From Tetrapyrgos nigripes (Eukaryota; Basidiomycota; Agaricomycetes; Agaricales; Campanellaceae), in NCBI GenBank assembly GCA_013368315.1, contig JAACJM010000009.1, positions 806,001-870,000 on the forward strand: 64,000 nucleotides of DNA. The letters are read 5' to 3'. Of this stretch, positions 34,260 to 45,969 are shown piece by piece. A program made the position numbers and the translations under genes. The notes under the pieces are model-generated. The model was not told the DNA's origin. It did no database searches and saw nothing but the letters and a program-made list of their open reading frames with translations. How positions within the stretch are numbered: position 1 is the first letter of the stretch; every line of letters begins with the position of its first letter.

Positions 34260-34725
34260 TAACAGATTACTGGTGGCTGGTTTGAACTGGTCCACTGGTG
34301 AAAAAATAAACTTACTGGATACTTATCATCTTGAGGCTAAAAAGTGAGATTGACACCTAAGGTACATAGCTGTGGAAATTTGAAGTGAAAAGCTTGAGAA
34401 CTGGTGGCACTGTGTCGGCCGATAGTTGGGGGTGTCGGGAGGTGCCGAACGCTGTTATTGGCAATGATGGGAATAATTGATTGAATTAAATGATGTTGGC
34501 AACGTCCCTCAGATCAATCTGAATGATGTGGAGATACTTACCGATGTCAAGCAACACATTGTCGATGTTGACAACAACATTCCACTCACATTCTGGTCCA
34601 TTTTTACTGGTGCTACTGGCAGTGAAAAAACCTTCACTGGTCAACTGGCAGCTGGCTCACTGGTATCCACTGGTTTGGGCTGGAACTGGTGCCTACCAGT
34701 GGCCACCAGTAATCTGTGGAATTAC
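34260..34725. repeat. Clusters of CACTGGT / ACTGGC words
   Basis: At 34266-34303 and again at 34595-34710 the words ACTGGT, ACTGGC and their complement ACCAGT recur every 6-25 bp (about 15 occurrences), far more than in flanking sequence. They lie between the extra coding region and the 3' LTR. Could be a binding-site array or a decayed minisatellite. Confidence 0.55.
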
Positions 34726-34800
34726 TGATGTGGTGTGTTTGGGAGAATAAGTTTCCCGACTATTGCTGTGCAGTGATTCACCAGAGTGCCCTTGACAATG

Positions 34801-37612
34801 CTAGAGTTGTTCTGACCTGATATGTTCTGCAACAGACAGCTGAGGCCAATATGAGTCACCTAGGACAGCCCAAATATCCAAGTTCCATCCAGCTATGTCC
34901 AATCCTGGTGGATCTCTGTAAAGATGTCCATACATCTGTTTACGACTTGTAACTGCTTTCCCTGCACACTGCTTGCAATTTTGGTTTCTCTTCCTCTTTT
35001 TAGCCAGTGCAGGAGCATCTTTGTTGTTGGAGCCTTGCATTGGGTTCTCTGCAGACGTTGAAGCAGCTGTAGGGTCTTGCATGCAATGGGTAGGTGATAT
35101 GTCAGCGATTTGTAGAGTTTGCAGGTTAGCTTCTTGTTCTCCGTCGCTGAGCCACTCTAGAAGCGGCACCTGCAGACGTTGAATGAGGGAAGGGTGTTCA
35201 GGCAACTCTCCGATCTTCCAAGCTGATTTGTGGTTATTAGATGCATCCATGAATTTGTTGAACATGTGTTCCCGTCATTGAATACCACATGATGAAAGGT
35301 GAGCACAAACCATCCTCCGTTTAAAATGTCATAAGTCTGTATGTGATATACAACTTTGACATTGTCATCTCCTGAGTCTTTGTCGTTGCCTTCAACTGTT
35401 CAATATATCTAAGTGATTTGGATGGGCCAGTACATGTTGGCCAGGCATACATTGGTCATTTCCATATATAGGTTGAATGTTACTCGGAATGCTGTTGTTG
35501 GGGTGTGGTCTGGTGGGTCTTCATGTTTCAATAAGTGCAACCAATGTTGAGCTGGAAGGTCTGCGATGCATTGAGATGCAGGGGAAAGGGGTCTCTGGGG
35601 GGCTTCAATGATTATATCTTCCTGAGGTGAGAGCGATGTGGTATGAGTGTCTTCAGGACAGGGCAGTGTAATCGCCATATCCTGAGTAACCTCCTCAATG
35701 ATGAGTGGCTGGATGTCGGTCAAGTTGTCTTCAATAGGGACTGTGGATAGTGTTTTTGGGTGAGCCATATCTTGGTGGGTGGGAGAATGGGGCGGGTCCA
35801 TCGCTTCACCATGTATCTCCAGGGTAGTAGCAATCTGAGGAATAGGGTTAGGCCTGTAGCAAGGACTAGGGCTTCTGGGTACAGGTGGGCTGGGAATGGG
35901 AGTCAGGCTGCATGATGGTATGAAAGGTAGCATGACATTTGCTGTTGGGGTGTCCATGACAGGGTTCTTCATCAAGAAGGTAGGAGTCACTGGGAGCATG
36001 TCCAGGGATGGAGTTTGAGCTTTATTCAAGACTGTATTTCGATTTGGAGAATCTGACAGGTACACCCAAATAGACTGCTTTTGTTTGATAGTTCATGCAT
36101 CATTGCCCCAGAAATTGAGGTTTGGTCTGGGCAACCCAAAGACTTTGACGTTGGTGGTGAGACCCAAAGGTTTCTGAATAGGCAACATCATGTGTAGTCT
36201 ATGCTTCAGCTTCCTGTCATAGTAAAGGTAGTCAGTTTCTATGTTTTTGGCTCTATTTCTCCCTATATAGACCATTGACATCCCATCGTTGTCATCATTG
36301 AATGATTCCTCATATGATTCCCATTTCCCTGACTGAAGAGGGCTAGTGACTTCAGGGGGTGCTAACCATTTGACCCTGGAGCTGGATACTGTTATAAAAG
36401 AGTACAATTGTTCCTTCTCTGAATTCTTGGATAAAGGGGGAATGCCAGCTGAGTCAAGTGTTTGACTGGGGTAGTTGTGGATTGTTGCCATTGAGGACAA
36501 GTACCAGCTTTGCAAAGGGTGTTCCTGGATTTTTTTCAGATCGTACGTTCTCCAGTTGTACCATTTGTTGTGGCACAGGACACTGCTGAGGCAAGCTAGT
36601 TTGGACCACTCGAAACCAACTGGATGGATTCCCCACTGAGTTCCTATGGTTGGATTGTCTACCCTGGGCACTTGAGTCGCTCTAGGTGAGTCTACCAGGC
36701 CTTGGATATAATGTACTGCGAAGAGAGGGACTTTGCCATGTTACATGAACCATACAGCTTTATCGTGATTGAGGAAACCATGTTCCCATTAACTCGTCAT
36801 TGGCTTGAGGGAATGGGAATCCAAAGTCGTCATATTCGGGTCTGAAGGGGTATGCTTCCAGGACTTTCACCATTCTAATCCATGCAGCCATCTTCTTCAC
36901 CCACCTCTGTACTGCCACCACTTCATGTAAGACCTTCTCATAACCTAGAGTTCTGTTTCCAGTAGGCAATTTTTCCCAGTCAACCAGAAATGGGGGTCTG
37001 GGGAAACTGTCTATGAATCCTGACCATGACTTGCATCCTTCTTGACCTCGCAATTGCTTGTACAAACACTAAAGTGATTGTCGCCTGTCCTCTAGTCTAC
37101 TCCAGTATTCTGGTTGTACTCTTCCCACCAGAGCCAGGAAAAAATCTGACTCCCAAATGTGGAAGAAAGGAACATTCTCCACACATCAGGAATTCTTTTC
37201 AAGTACTGGGAGATGTGCGATGAAGGGAAAGTATGGGTTTTCCCACAGGAAATAGATGGGGTTGACATTCCTTGGCTGCCATTGATTCTAGGACACGGGG
37301 GGTTTGGTATATCTGCTGCATCATAGCCTGGGTAGAAGGGGACAATGTCCAAATTTCATGACCATATCTCCATGTCTAATTTATCTGACTGATAGTCACC
37401 CGTATCCTTATATTTAACCACTCTACCATGGTAAGGGCCATTGCGTGGTAACAGGAAATGCATGGTGTCTTCAATGGAGGGGGCAGTGCACCAGCTGGAG
37501 CAGATAGGCATATGAGGGGAAGATAGTAGCCTTGTGTTGTGTCTGGGGCTATTGAAAATGGGGTCCATTGGGATGTCATTTTGTATTCAGAGGGGGATAG
37601 AAGAGGATGCAA
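34801..37612 (-). pseudogene. Extra coding region downstream of the chromodomain
   Basis: Six adjacent minus-strand open segments (37612-37376, 37352-37092, 37065-36760, 36671-36093, 36065-35409, 35265-34801) are separated only by single stops or short frame jumps, so they are probably one broken gene of about 900 codons. Parts: an N-terminal region rich in Trp and aromatic residues (IPDVWRMFLSS...SWLWWEEY; FPRPPFLVDWEKLPTGNRTL), a middle block (GIHPVGFEWSKLACLSSVLC), a Pro/Ser-rich stretch (35900-35600), and a C-terminal tail with a nuclear-localisation-like KKRKRNQNCKQCAGK and a CxxC pair. No known retroelement domain is visible; it is neither envelope-like (no signal peptide or membrane helix) nor a copy of gag. 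It could be a captured host gene or an accessory ORF of this lineage. Confidence 0.55.
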
Positions 37613-37917
37613 ATAGTAAGATTGAGCTGATAGAGAGCTATAGAGCTCAACCTTTCAACTTCTTGGGCGATAAAAAATGATTGATAAGAATTGGATGGGA
37701 CTAATAGTGAGCTATAGAAGCTCAACCTTCAGGCCTTTTGTAAAGAAGGGAAAGGGGGATCGATTGGAAAGTGAAAGACAGGACAAGGAAGAAACAACTT
37801 GAAGCTAGATGAGTAGGCAATATATGCCAGCTCGAACCCAGATGGTGTACATAGAGGAGAAAGAAAGGAATTATTTGCTACTATTTACCTACATTTCTAA
37901 ACCAATCAATTAGCTCA

Positions 37918-40437
37918 GAGATACTTGCACTGTACTTCCAGAGCATTGCACAAGTCGTACTCAGTGACCCAAGTGTCATCTGTAGGCTCGCAACCCTTTC
38001 ATCTAACTCTGTACAACCTTCGGTTGCCTTTCTTGCGACCCATAAGCTTATGCCCCACTATTGCTTCCACTTCATACTCCTCAATGACTCCAGCTAAATC
38101 TCTAGTGGGAGGCATTTCGCTTCTTTCGCTGTACTCTGGAGAGGAAGGTTGGTAAAGCTTGAGGTGTTCGACATTAAAAACTGGATGCACAGGGTAGTTA
38201 TCTGGCAGTCTTAGTTGGTACACAACTGGGTTAATCTTCTCTGTGACTTCGAAGGGCCTTATCATCTGTTGAACCAACTTCTTCCCAGTTCCTTCCACTT
38301 CCACTAGCTTCATGGAGTGCAGGTTCACTAGAACTAAGTCCCCTTGTTGGAACTCCTTCACTTTTCTCCTTCCTTTGTTATAGGCTTTCGCTTGTCTTTC
38401 TTGAGCCAGCACCAAGGCATCTCGTGCTAGTTGTCTGTGTACTTGTTCCTTGTCTATAAATTCTTGAGCCAGTTGACTAGGGAGGAAAGGTTGTTTAACT
38501 GGGTCTCCTATGGGGATCAATGATCCAGCTGTGGATTGAGGCTTGTAACTGAAAAGCAGGAAATTGGGGCAATACGACGTTGAGGAATGCGTAGAGCTAT
38601 TGTATGCGAATGCCAGTTCTTGTAGATACTTGGCCCAAGATGATCTGTCCTTAGCTATGTAGGCTCATAGCATTCGCTCCAATAACGTGTTTAGGATCTC
38701 AGTTTGACCATTGGTTTGAGGGTGATGTGAAGAAGCTAAAGCCAAATAGCTACTGTAGCGGCTCACTATAGACTTCCAAAACGCAGAGGACCACTGAGTG
38801 TCTTGGTCTGCAATAATCCTTTCTGGCAATCCATAGACAGTGACTACCTTCTTGAAAAAGATTCTAGCAAATCCTTTTTGATCCAGTTCATTGTAGGTGG
38901 GGACAAAGATAGCGTATTTCATTAGCTTGTCCACAATGACCAGTACTGCTGTGAAATTCTCTGTTCTGGAAGCTGGCAACCTGGTAATGAGGTCCATCGA
39001 GATGGTTGCGAAAGGCCTAGCTGGGATATGAGCTGGTCTTAGGCCTCCTATTGGTCCTTGACAATCTACCTTGATTTTCTGGCAGTAATTGCAAGAGTTC
39101 ACGAAGGCTGTAGCATCCTTATTCATGGATGGCCAGAAGAAAAGATCATGAAGATGTAGAACGAATCTCTTGGGGCCTTTGTGAGCGCTCTCTAGGGGAG
39201 ATTTGTGTATCCATTTGAGCACCGTAGGGACTTGGGATCTGGGAACACATAGTCTAGTGTTCCAATTGGCATCAATAAAGTAAAGGAGTCCTGTTAATCC
39301 CTTCTGAAAATGACTAGGAGTGAGGAGTAGCTCAGGGTTCCCAGCTAGTTCAGCATACTTATTCCTGAAGAACTGGTCACTTTTGTATCCTTCAATGAAT
39401 GTTTGGATTACTTGTGGGGATATGGAAACTAGCAAGTGAGATCGATTGTCCCAGTCTCTGTTATGATCACTGGTTACTGAATCCTCATTGGAGTTAGGAG
39501 GATAAGTCCAAGGATCATCATTGGGGAATGTTAACTCGTCCAGTTTGACAGGGTAAGGATCTGGGGTATTTGGAACATCTGTTTCTAAATTTTTCTTCCT
39601 TTTGAGAGGGGGTGCTTTAGAAGCTCCGCCCTTCTCAGGTCCAGAAATCTCCATTGGTGGGGCTATTATAGCTCCTCCCATATGAGATCTTGCTTGGACC
39701 GGCAAGGTTGATCTTTCTAGAATGGATTGGCTAACTGGTTCTGTGTGTACTCCTGATTCTTCTACTATTTCCTCCCAAAAGACACTAAACACAGCTTTAG
39801 ATGCAGGAGAAAAGGTACCTCTATCCTCAGCTTTGTGGGGTTGTTGTTGAGTCACTGGGCTCAGAACTATTCCTTCTGAAGTCTCTTGCAGGGGCAAATC
39901 ATGTTGAGGCACTCTGGGAAGGCGGGATAGAGGGTCAATGTTGGAGTGAATCCTTCCTGGTCTATGCACAATATGAAGGCTGGGGTAGGCAGTGAATACA
40001 GCCACCCAGGCAGCAAGACAATGGTTGGCATTTTTGTAGACTCTGACCCATTGTAACACAGTGTGATCTGTGACGAGAGTTATCTTTTCTCCTTCAATGA
40101 AAGGTTGGAGTTTTACTAGAGCTCCTTTGGCAGCTAGAGCTTCGTGTTCAGTAGCACTGTAACGTTATTCTGCTGACTTGAAAGTCCTACTCCAGTAGGC
40201 TATAATGCATTCTGTGTACACCCAGGTATCCTCAAGTGATGATCCCCAAACATTCCGAGCTCCTTCCGTGAAGTTAGAGTGAAGGGAAGAAAACAAGGTG
40301 GGTGGGATAAGCTCTTTAGCATCCCAAGCCCTCTTGATTTTCTCATATATAGCTGTACCCTTCAAGTCTTTCACTTGTATGCATTGGACTTGTTGAAGAC
40401 AAGCTCCCAGTGCTACATCAGAAGCATTGGTGTATAG
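37918..40437 (-). pseudogene. Gypsy RNase H, integrase and chromodomain
   Basis: RNase H begins LYTNASDVALGAC (catalytic Asp to Asn, AAT at 40428-40426) and continues with YSATEHEALAAKGALVKLQP and VTDHTVLQW after a TAA that replaces Gln. Integrase: zinc block (H...LHDLFFWPSMNKDATAFVNS, CNYCQ), core MDLITRLPAS, IADQDTQW and HHPQTNGQTEILN (40059-38665). The C-terminal part has LPDNYPVHPVFNVEHLKLYQ and the chromodomain GVIEEYEVEAIVGHK...LYRVR, where the next codon is TGA instead of the expected Trp, then DDTWVTEYDL to 37918. The chromodomain would direct integration to H3K9-methylated chromatin. Confidence 0.88.
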
Positions 40438-41756
40438 TCAGTAAGGCTGACCTTGTTCAGGGTGTCCTAGGACTGGAGCTGATGCTAGAGTGTCTTTAGC
40501 CTGGAGAAAGGCTATCTCATGTTCCAGGTTCCAAGCCCATCTAGCACCTTTCTTAAGGAGTTCGAACAGAGGGGCTACTATGAAGGAGTAGAATAGAATA
40601 TACAAGCTGAAATACACTAGCATTCCTAGAAATTTCTGCAGATCTCTGATTGAATGGGGACGATCCAGTTCTTGTATTGCTTTAACCTTTTCGGCGTGGG
40701 CGGATAGGTCAAGATGAGAAACTTTTTGCCCTAGCAATAGGATAGAGGCATAGCCAACAAAACATTTGGAGGGTGAAAGAGTAATCCCTGAAGTGCTGAT
40801 CACTCCTAGGACTTTATCCAAATGTATTAGGTGGTCTTCCCAAGATTTCAAGAAAACCACTATGTCATCTATATATACTAAGGAAAAGATCCACAGAAAA
40901 GGAGCAAGGACAGTCTGCATCAAGCATTGGAAGACTGAGGGTCTGTTACGTAGCCTGAAGGGCATACTACAGAATTGAAAAAACCCATATGGCATCTAAA
41001 GGCAGTTCGTTCTTTGTGTTCTTCTTGAATATGCATCTGAGTAAACCCTGCTAGAGTGTCAAAGGAAGACATGACTTGTGAGCCAGATAGAGCTTGTATA
41101 ATCTCCAATTGTCGAGGTATAGGGAATTTGTCAGGGATGGTATGAGCGTTGAGTTTGCAGTAGTCTATAATGAGGTGAGGTTTGCCATTACGATAGACCA
41201 CTACTACTGGCACCCCCCAAAGGCTAACTGATGGCTCTATGACTTCCACTTTGATCCATGCGTTGACTTGTTTCTCTATAACCTCTCTTTTCAGAGGGGA
41301 AACTCCATACATAGGCAAAGAAATCAGTTTGGTGTTCAGTTGTAGGGGTACTGGAACTTTGCTTGGTATGTTTCCTAGTCTCCCATCTACTCCAAAAGAA
41401 GCTCTATTTTTATGTAGAACCTCTAAAAGTTGAGGGCGAATATGCTCTGGGATATCTGGTCCTAGGTTGACTAGAGATGCTACATCAGATGAGGCGTCTT
41501 GATTGGGTGTTTCTTCTGGGTCATCAGGTAAGGCAGCTGTTTTGGGTCCTTGTTGTTTGTCAAATGATGCTTCAGAGCTGTTGGTCACGCTAGGTGGAAT
41601 AGGATCATCATGCGCTATATCGCTCAATGACCCTGTCACCATTATTTGCACAGCTAAGATTGATGCAAGGTACTGCTTTTCGCTCTCTTTGTTTTTGGCT
41701 TTGTCTAGGGTATCCAGATGCACTAGGTGTCCCACTATGTCCCCTGCTCTAATCAT
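40438..41756 (-). pseudogene. Gypsy reverse transcriptase
   Basis: Blocks in order: PLKREVIEKQVNAWIKVEVI, GVPVVVVYRNGKPHLIIDYC, KLNAHTIPDKFPIPR, SSFDTLAGFTQMHIQEEHKE, RTAFRCHMGFFNSVVCPSG, then after a frame jump at ~40980 MPFRLRNRPSVFQCLM, LVYIDDIVVFLKSWEDH (catalytic YIDD, ~40885-40861), and the tether domain IRDLQKFLGMLVYFS. Asp in DLKxGYxQ is Asp-Thr-Leu, so the first catalytic Asp is kept. Frame breaks make it inactive. Confidence 0.9.
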
Positions 41757-41878
41757 CCCTGGTCAAGAAGATAGGTTCGTGATTGATATTACTGGGTTGT
41801 TAGATTTGATCCAAGTTGTTGGGGTCAACATAATGATACTGTCTTGAGATCTTATAACTAACTTCTCAACCAACCAGT

Positions 41879-42872
41879 TCAGTCTTCCTTCAAATGGGCC
41901 AGTAATTCAAATGTTGCGAGAGGTACCAGGTTTGATAATGTAGTCTTCTGTGGCGAATACTTCAGCTGGGGAGCGGGAGTTAAGACGAGCTTGAGTTCTG
42001 GCTCTCTGCTAACCTTGTGTATGTGAAAATTGATGGAGGGTCTTGCTTTCACCGATGAAGCTGGGATCATTCTTCCTGAGTGTCCCACATGCATGAGATG
42101 AGAACTGGAAGTGGACTGCTCTGTTGACAACTCATATGCTGTCATGAAATCCTCACCTAACAGGAGAGGAATATTCATGTTTTTCACTATGTAGGCTTCT
42201 GTCAGGAATTGAATGTAGGAGCCATCCGTATTCCGCATGAACAAAGGAAAGTGGATAAATAGACTGAGGCTTCTCCCATGTGTAGTCCTGCTCAAGGTTC
42301 AGGTAGAAATCCCAGCTGATTCAAGTATTCTTCTGACATTAAGGTAATATCAGCTCCTGAATCCAGTCTAGCGTCAATGGGATCAACGTCTAGCGAACCA
42401 ACGTGAGCTTTTGAATAAAGAGCTCTAGTTCCCAATGAAGCCATCCCAGCAGGTTTGGCTTGGCCGGATCTTGCTTCTTTGACAATCTTTCCTGATTTTT
42501 CATAGGAATGAAGGGGCAGGGATTGACTTCTTGAAGCAGACCTTCTATCCTTCCTGGATAGGAATCGTGAAGCAGTTACGTTTTGAGAATCTTGAGCCTT
42601 TCCTTTGCCCTTGGATTCTGAAGACAGTCAATACAAAAGTTACGGCTGACATGAACACTAGCAGCTAGCTTCTTGGTTTCTTCAGACTCATTTTTGACTG
42701 ATGGGCTAATTGCATCGTAGTCTGGGTCTGAGTTGGAGTCACTTACTTCACTCATCTCAGCAGCCAAAGCGTCAAGGGTATTGGATTCAATGATCATAGT
42801 AGAATACAAATTGTCTTGTTCATCAATAACTTGACTAGCAACCATAACCTTAATCTTTTTTGTGTTCTTCAA
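41879..42872 (-). pseudogene. Gypsy protease region
   Basis: After a Glu/Asp/Ser-rich stretch (42872-42576) the minus strand encodes DARLDSGADITLMSEEYLNQ (~42372-42312), an aspartic protease active site with its Asp intact, followed by the flap-like region YIVKNMNIPLLLGEDFMTAY (~42190-42130). Two TGA stops and a frame change separate these parts and the RT. Confidence 0.75.
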
Positions 42873-43292
42873 GGTTAACCATCAGCTGTAACTTGGGCAT
42901 TCTCTACCCCAATGAAAAGGGGAACTGCATATATAACAACCAGGATCAGGAGGATGTTTTGCACTTTTCACTGAATCATCTCTATCGAAGACAGGTTGTT
43001 TAGGCCAAGCTGGATGAGTAGGGGTAGCACTGGGTCACTTCCTCCCTTGTACAGCTGAAGCTACCTTGTCTTCCGTTTCGAGTTCATCAGAGGAAGGAGT
43101 TGCATCTTGGGAATCGTCTTTGATGATATATGCTCTCCTTCTGAAAGCCAGCTTCCTTGATCCTTTCACAAATTCGGCAATGCTTTTTATCCTTTGGTCA
43201 TTCTCCCAATTCATGAGAAGAGTTCCTTGCAGTAATTTCACTTCTCTGACGAGCACATCGGTGTTGGGTTGATCACTGCCACTTGGAATCTT

Positions 43293-43522
43293 ATGTTTGT
43301 TATGTGTTATCATTGTGTTATTTGTGTTATTTGTGTTATTTGTGATTCCAAGTGAATGGTGCAGTGTAGGCCATTGAGATTAGCCTTGGTGGCTTGGGCA
43401 AAAATGGTGCTCAAGTGGAGTCAAGCTCTGTCTCAATACATGGCACTATAGCTCAGTGGTTAGAGCAACACAGGCCATATGTGGAGGTCTGGGGTTTGAA
43501 TCCCCATAGAGCCACTTCTGTT
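43293..43522 (+). mobile_element. ~220 bp insertion carrying a tRNA-like sequence
   Basis: Gag reads ...NEYAYDHKLN up to ~43520 and resumes KHKIPSGSDQPNT at ~43292 on the minus strand; the segment between is foreign. Its left end is a (GTGTTATTT)n microsatellite (43308-43345) and its right end is the tRNA-like sequence plus CTTCTGTTT. GTTT at both edges may be a short target duplication. Confidence 0.55.
43442..43513 (+). tRNA. tRNA-like sequence, tRNA-Trp(CCA)-shaped pseudogene
   Basis: A 72 nt cloverleaf can be drawn: acceptor GGCACTA/TAGAGCC (one A-A mismatch), D arm GCTC-AGTGGTTA-GAGC, anticodon arm ACACA-GGCCATA-TGTGG, variable AGGTC, T arm TGGGG-TTTGAAT-CCCCA. The anticodon would be CCA (Trp), but position 33 is G instead of U and the T loop is TTTGAAT. 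With the same A box and trailing ACTTCTGTTT as the copy at 32020-32079, it is better read as a module of a mobile element than as a host tRNA gene. Confidence 0.5.
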
Positions 43523-45969
43523 TAACTTGTGGTCATAAGCATATTCATTATCAGTATTAGGACATGTGATAGTGTTCAGATGAGATCTCCATGAAGTGGG
43601 AATGTTCACCAAGATATACTGCATAAGCATACCCTGATTCCTAAGGTCACGTGGCCATACAGAACTAGTGCTAGGCATTTGTGTCTCTGGATGAACTGAA
43701 TGGGGGTTTCCTGCATCATGCCTAGTTGACAGAATTGCATGTTTTCGAATTGCAGTTTCCTCTCAGTGATCCATTCATTGTCCATAAAATATTTGCTAAT
43801 GCCACCTAGCAGAATCTTCCAGTCACTTTGATACCACAACCTGGCTTCAACAGTAAGTGATTCCCACCAGTCCTTTGCATCTCCTGTCCATCCTAGTGAA
43901 GCCAAAGTGGCTAACCCAACCACTATTTTTTGACTTTTCTCTGCTAAATAGTCGATGAGGGAATCACCTTCTCTGTTCCAGCTAGGAATTATGGATTGAT
44001 TAACCTTTTTGTTGAAGCACCATCCAAGGTCTGATGGGTAGAATAGAGGATCAGGCCATCCTCTAGACAGGTCTGGAGGTCCAGGGGGTCAGGAGGACCA
44101 GGAGGACCAGGAGGACCTCCACCTCCTCCAGGTGGCAGCCAACTAAACCTGGGGTGCGTTGGATTCACTCCTCCAGTGTTGTTTGGTGAACTGCCTCCTG
44201 GAATATTTCCCTGAGGACGGCTATTATTCCTGTGTGGGTGTCTGTCTCTATCGTCTGACCCATTGTCACCCCCACCCAGAAATCCTCTGCCAGCAGCTAT
44301 GTTGAATTGTGGATATGTCCGCTGTACAGAGGAGTTTCTCACTGGAGGAGCACTAGTGGGTCTAGTGTTCCAATTGGAGGCTGGAGGACATAGTTGGTTT
44401 CCAGAGTTGGTAGAGGGGTTTTGGTACTGAATTTCCCCAACAGCAGGTAGAAATTGGACCATTCAATTAGGGTGTACAGCTGAGAGGGATTGAGGTATTG
44501 GGACTTGGTAAGCGAAAGGCTGAGGTTGAGTTTGTGATTGGGGCAGAGGCTGAAGCTGAGGATGAGGTAGAGGCTGGAATTGGGGCTGAAAATGTGGCTG
44601 GGGTTGAGGCTGAGGCTGAGATTGAGGATGTAGTTCTTGCGCTGAGCAGGAATGATGAAGAGTTTGTGGGTGAGGTGTAGAAATTGAGGGCATGAAGGCA
44701 GCAGCTGGCACAGTCTGAGGGTTATTGATAGTAGAAGCCACAAATACTTGAGGCTCAATGACTACAGGGGCATTACAAATAGGAGCTATATTATACCTGG
44801 ATGGTTTATAAATATCCCTTTTTGGATTGTAGCCATGTTTGACCACTTGGTTGACGAGTTCAGGACCTCAATTTCCATAGTCCCTGATGCCCTTGTGATA
44901 TGCTTCCCTGTTCCATAGTTTCACCACTGTGTCTTCACCCGTCCCAGTTTGGTATTGAAGCCTTTCAGAAGGGTTAGTGGAATAGAAGGAAGAGGCCATT
45001 TCATCGTTGTCCAAACCCACTCCACAGTGTACTCAGATCCATTACAGGTAGTGTTGGACTCTAGAGGCAGTGATTATTCCTCTAAATCACAGAGATTGGA
45101 GAGCAAGGAGAAGAACGTTCAGATCCTTGTGGAACTCTATGATGCACAGAAGCCTAAACTCAGGATCTAATACAAAGGGATCCTTTGCTTCAGGGTCCAT
45201 GAATCGAAATAGAGTGTTTAGGACTTGGGATACTCCTAAAACGTAGTGCCCTAAGGTAAGCAGAGTTTCAATTCCTGCAGTCCATCCTCCTTGCATTTCT
45301 ATGATTGTAGAGGCATCATAGTATATGGATCTGAGATGATCCCCAAAGGTATGAATAGTTCCCATTTTCTCGCCATAAATGACATGGCTGATTCTGCCTT
45401 CCCATCTGTACACAGCTTCTCTCAGCACCAAGGTTTCCTCCAGAATCCTATTGCCAAGGCTTCCATTGTCCTGGACACCATACATTAAAAGAGGATCATA
45501 ATCCTTGGTGATATCGAGAGGGTCATAGTACTGGGCAAGGGAAGAATGTAATGGTTCATCAGCAAGGTCTATGACTTCTGCAAACTTTGCAAACAGCCTC
45601 TGGTAGTCGTCCACCATGGCTCATTCCCCTGTAGGAGGAGTCTCTTTGTTCCCTTCTTGGCAGTCACTGACAGTCAAACTGGTCGAAGTATGGACAGCTC
45701 CAATGGGAGAATTATTTTGAGACTCGTTCACATTTCCATCTGAAGACGCCCCTGGAGCCTGTCATGGAGTGTTTAATTGCTCCTCCAACAGCTTTTCAGG
45801 GTGAGAGGCTAGTCTGGGAGTGTTAGGTCGCTCAACCAAGATACCAGCTTCAGGATGGGAAAATAAGGGGTTTACTCCTGCAGGGGCAGACCCGTCCAGA
45901 GGGTTCTGAAAGGGTTTGTTAGGTGATTTGATTGTGGACATAGAGGAGCTCACTTCCACAAGTTCTGGT

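Noticed and set aside
43442..43513. Functional nuclear tRNA-Trp gene
   Set aside because: Mismatch in the acceptor stem, no U33, and the location inside a ~220 bp insertion within a retroelement gag shared with another copy.
44520..44680. Plus-strand frame rich in Glu/Ala (AEAEAEDEVEAG) as a gene
   Set aside because: It is the antisense shadow of the Gln/Pro-rich part of the minus-strand gag.
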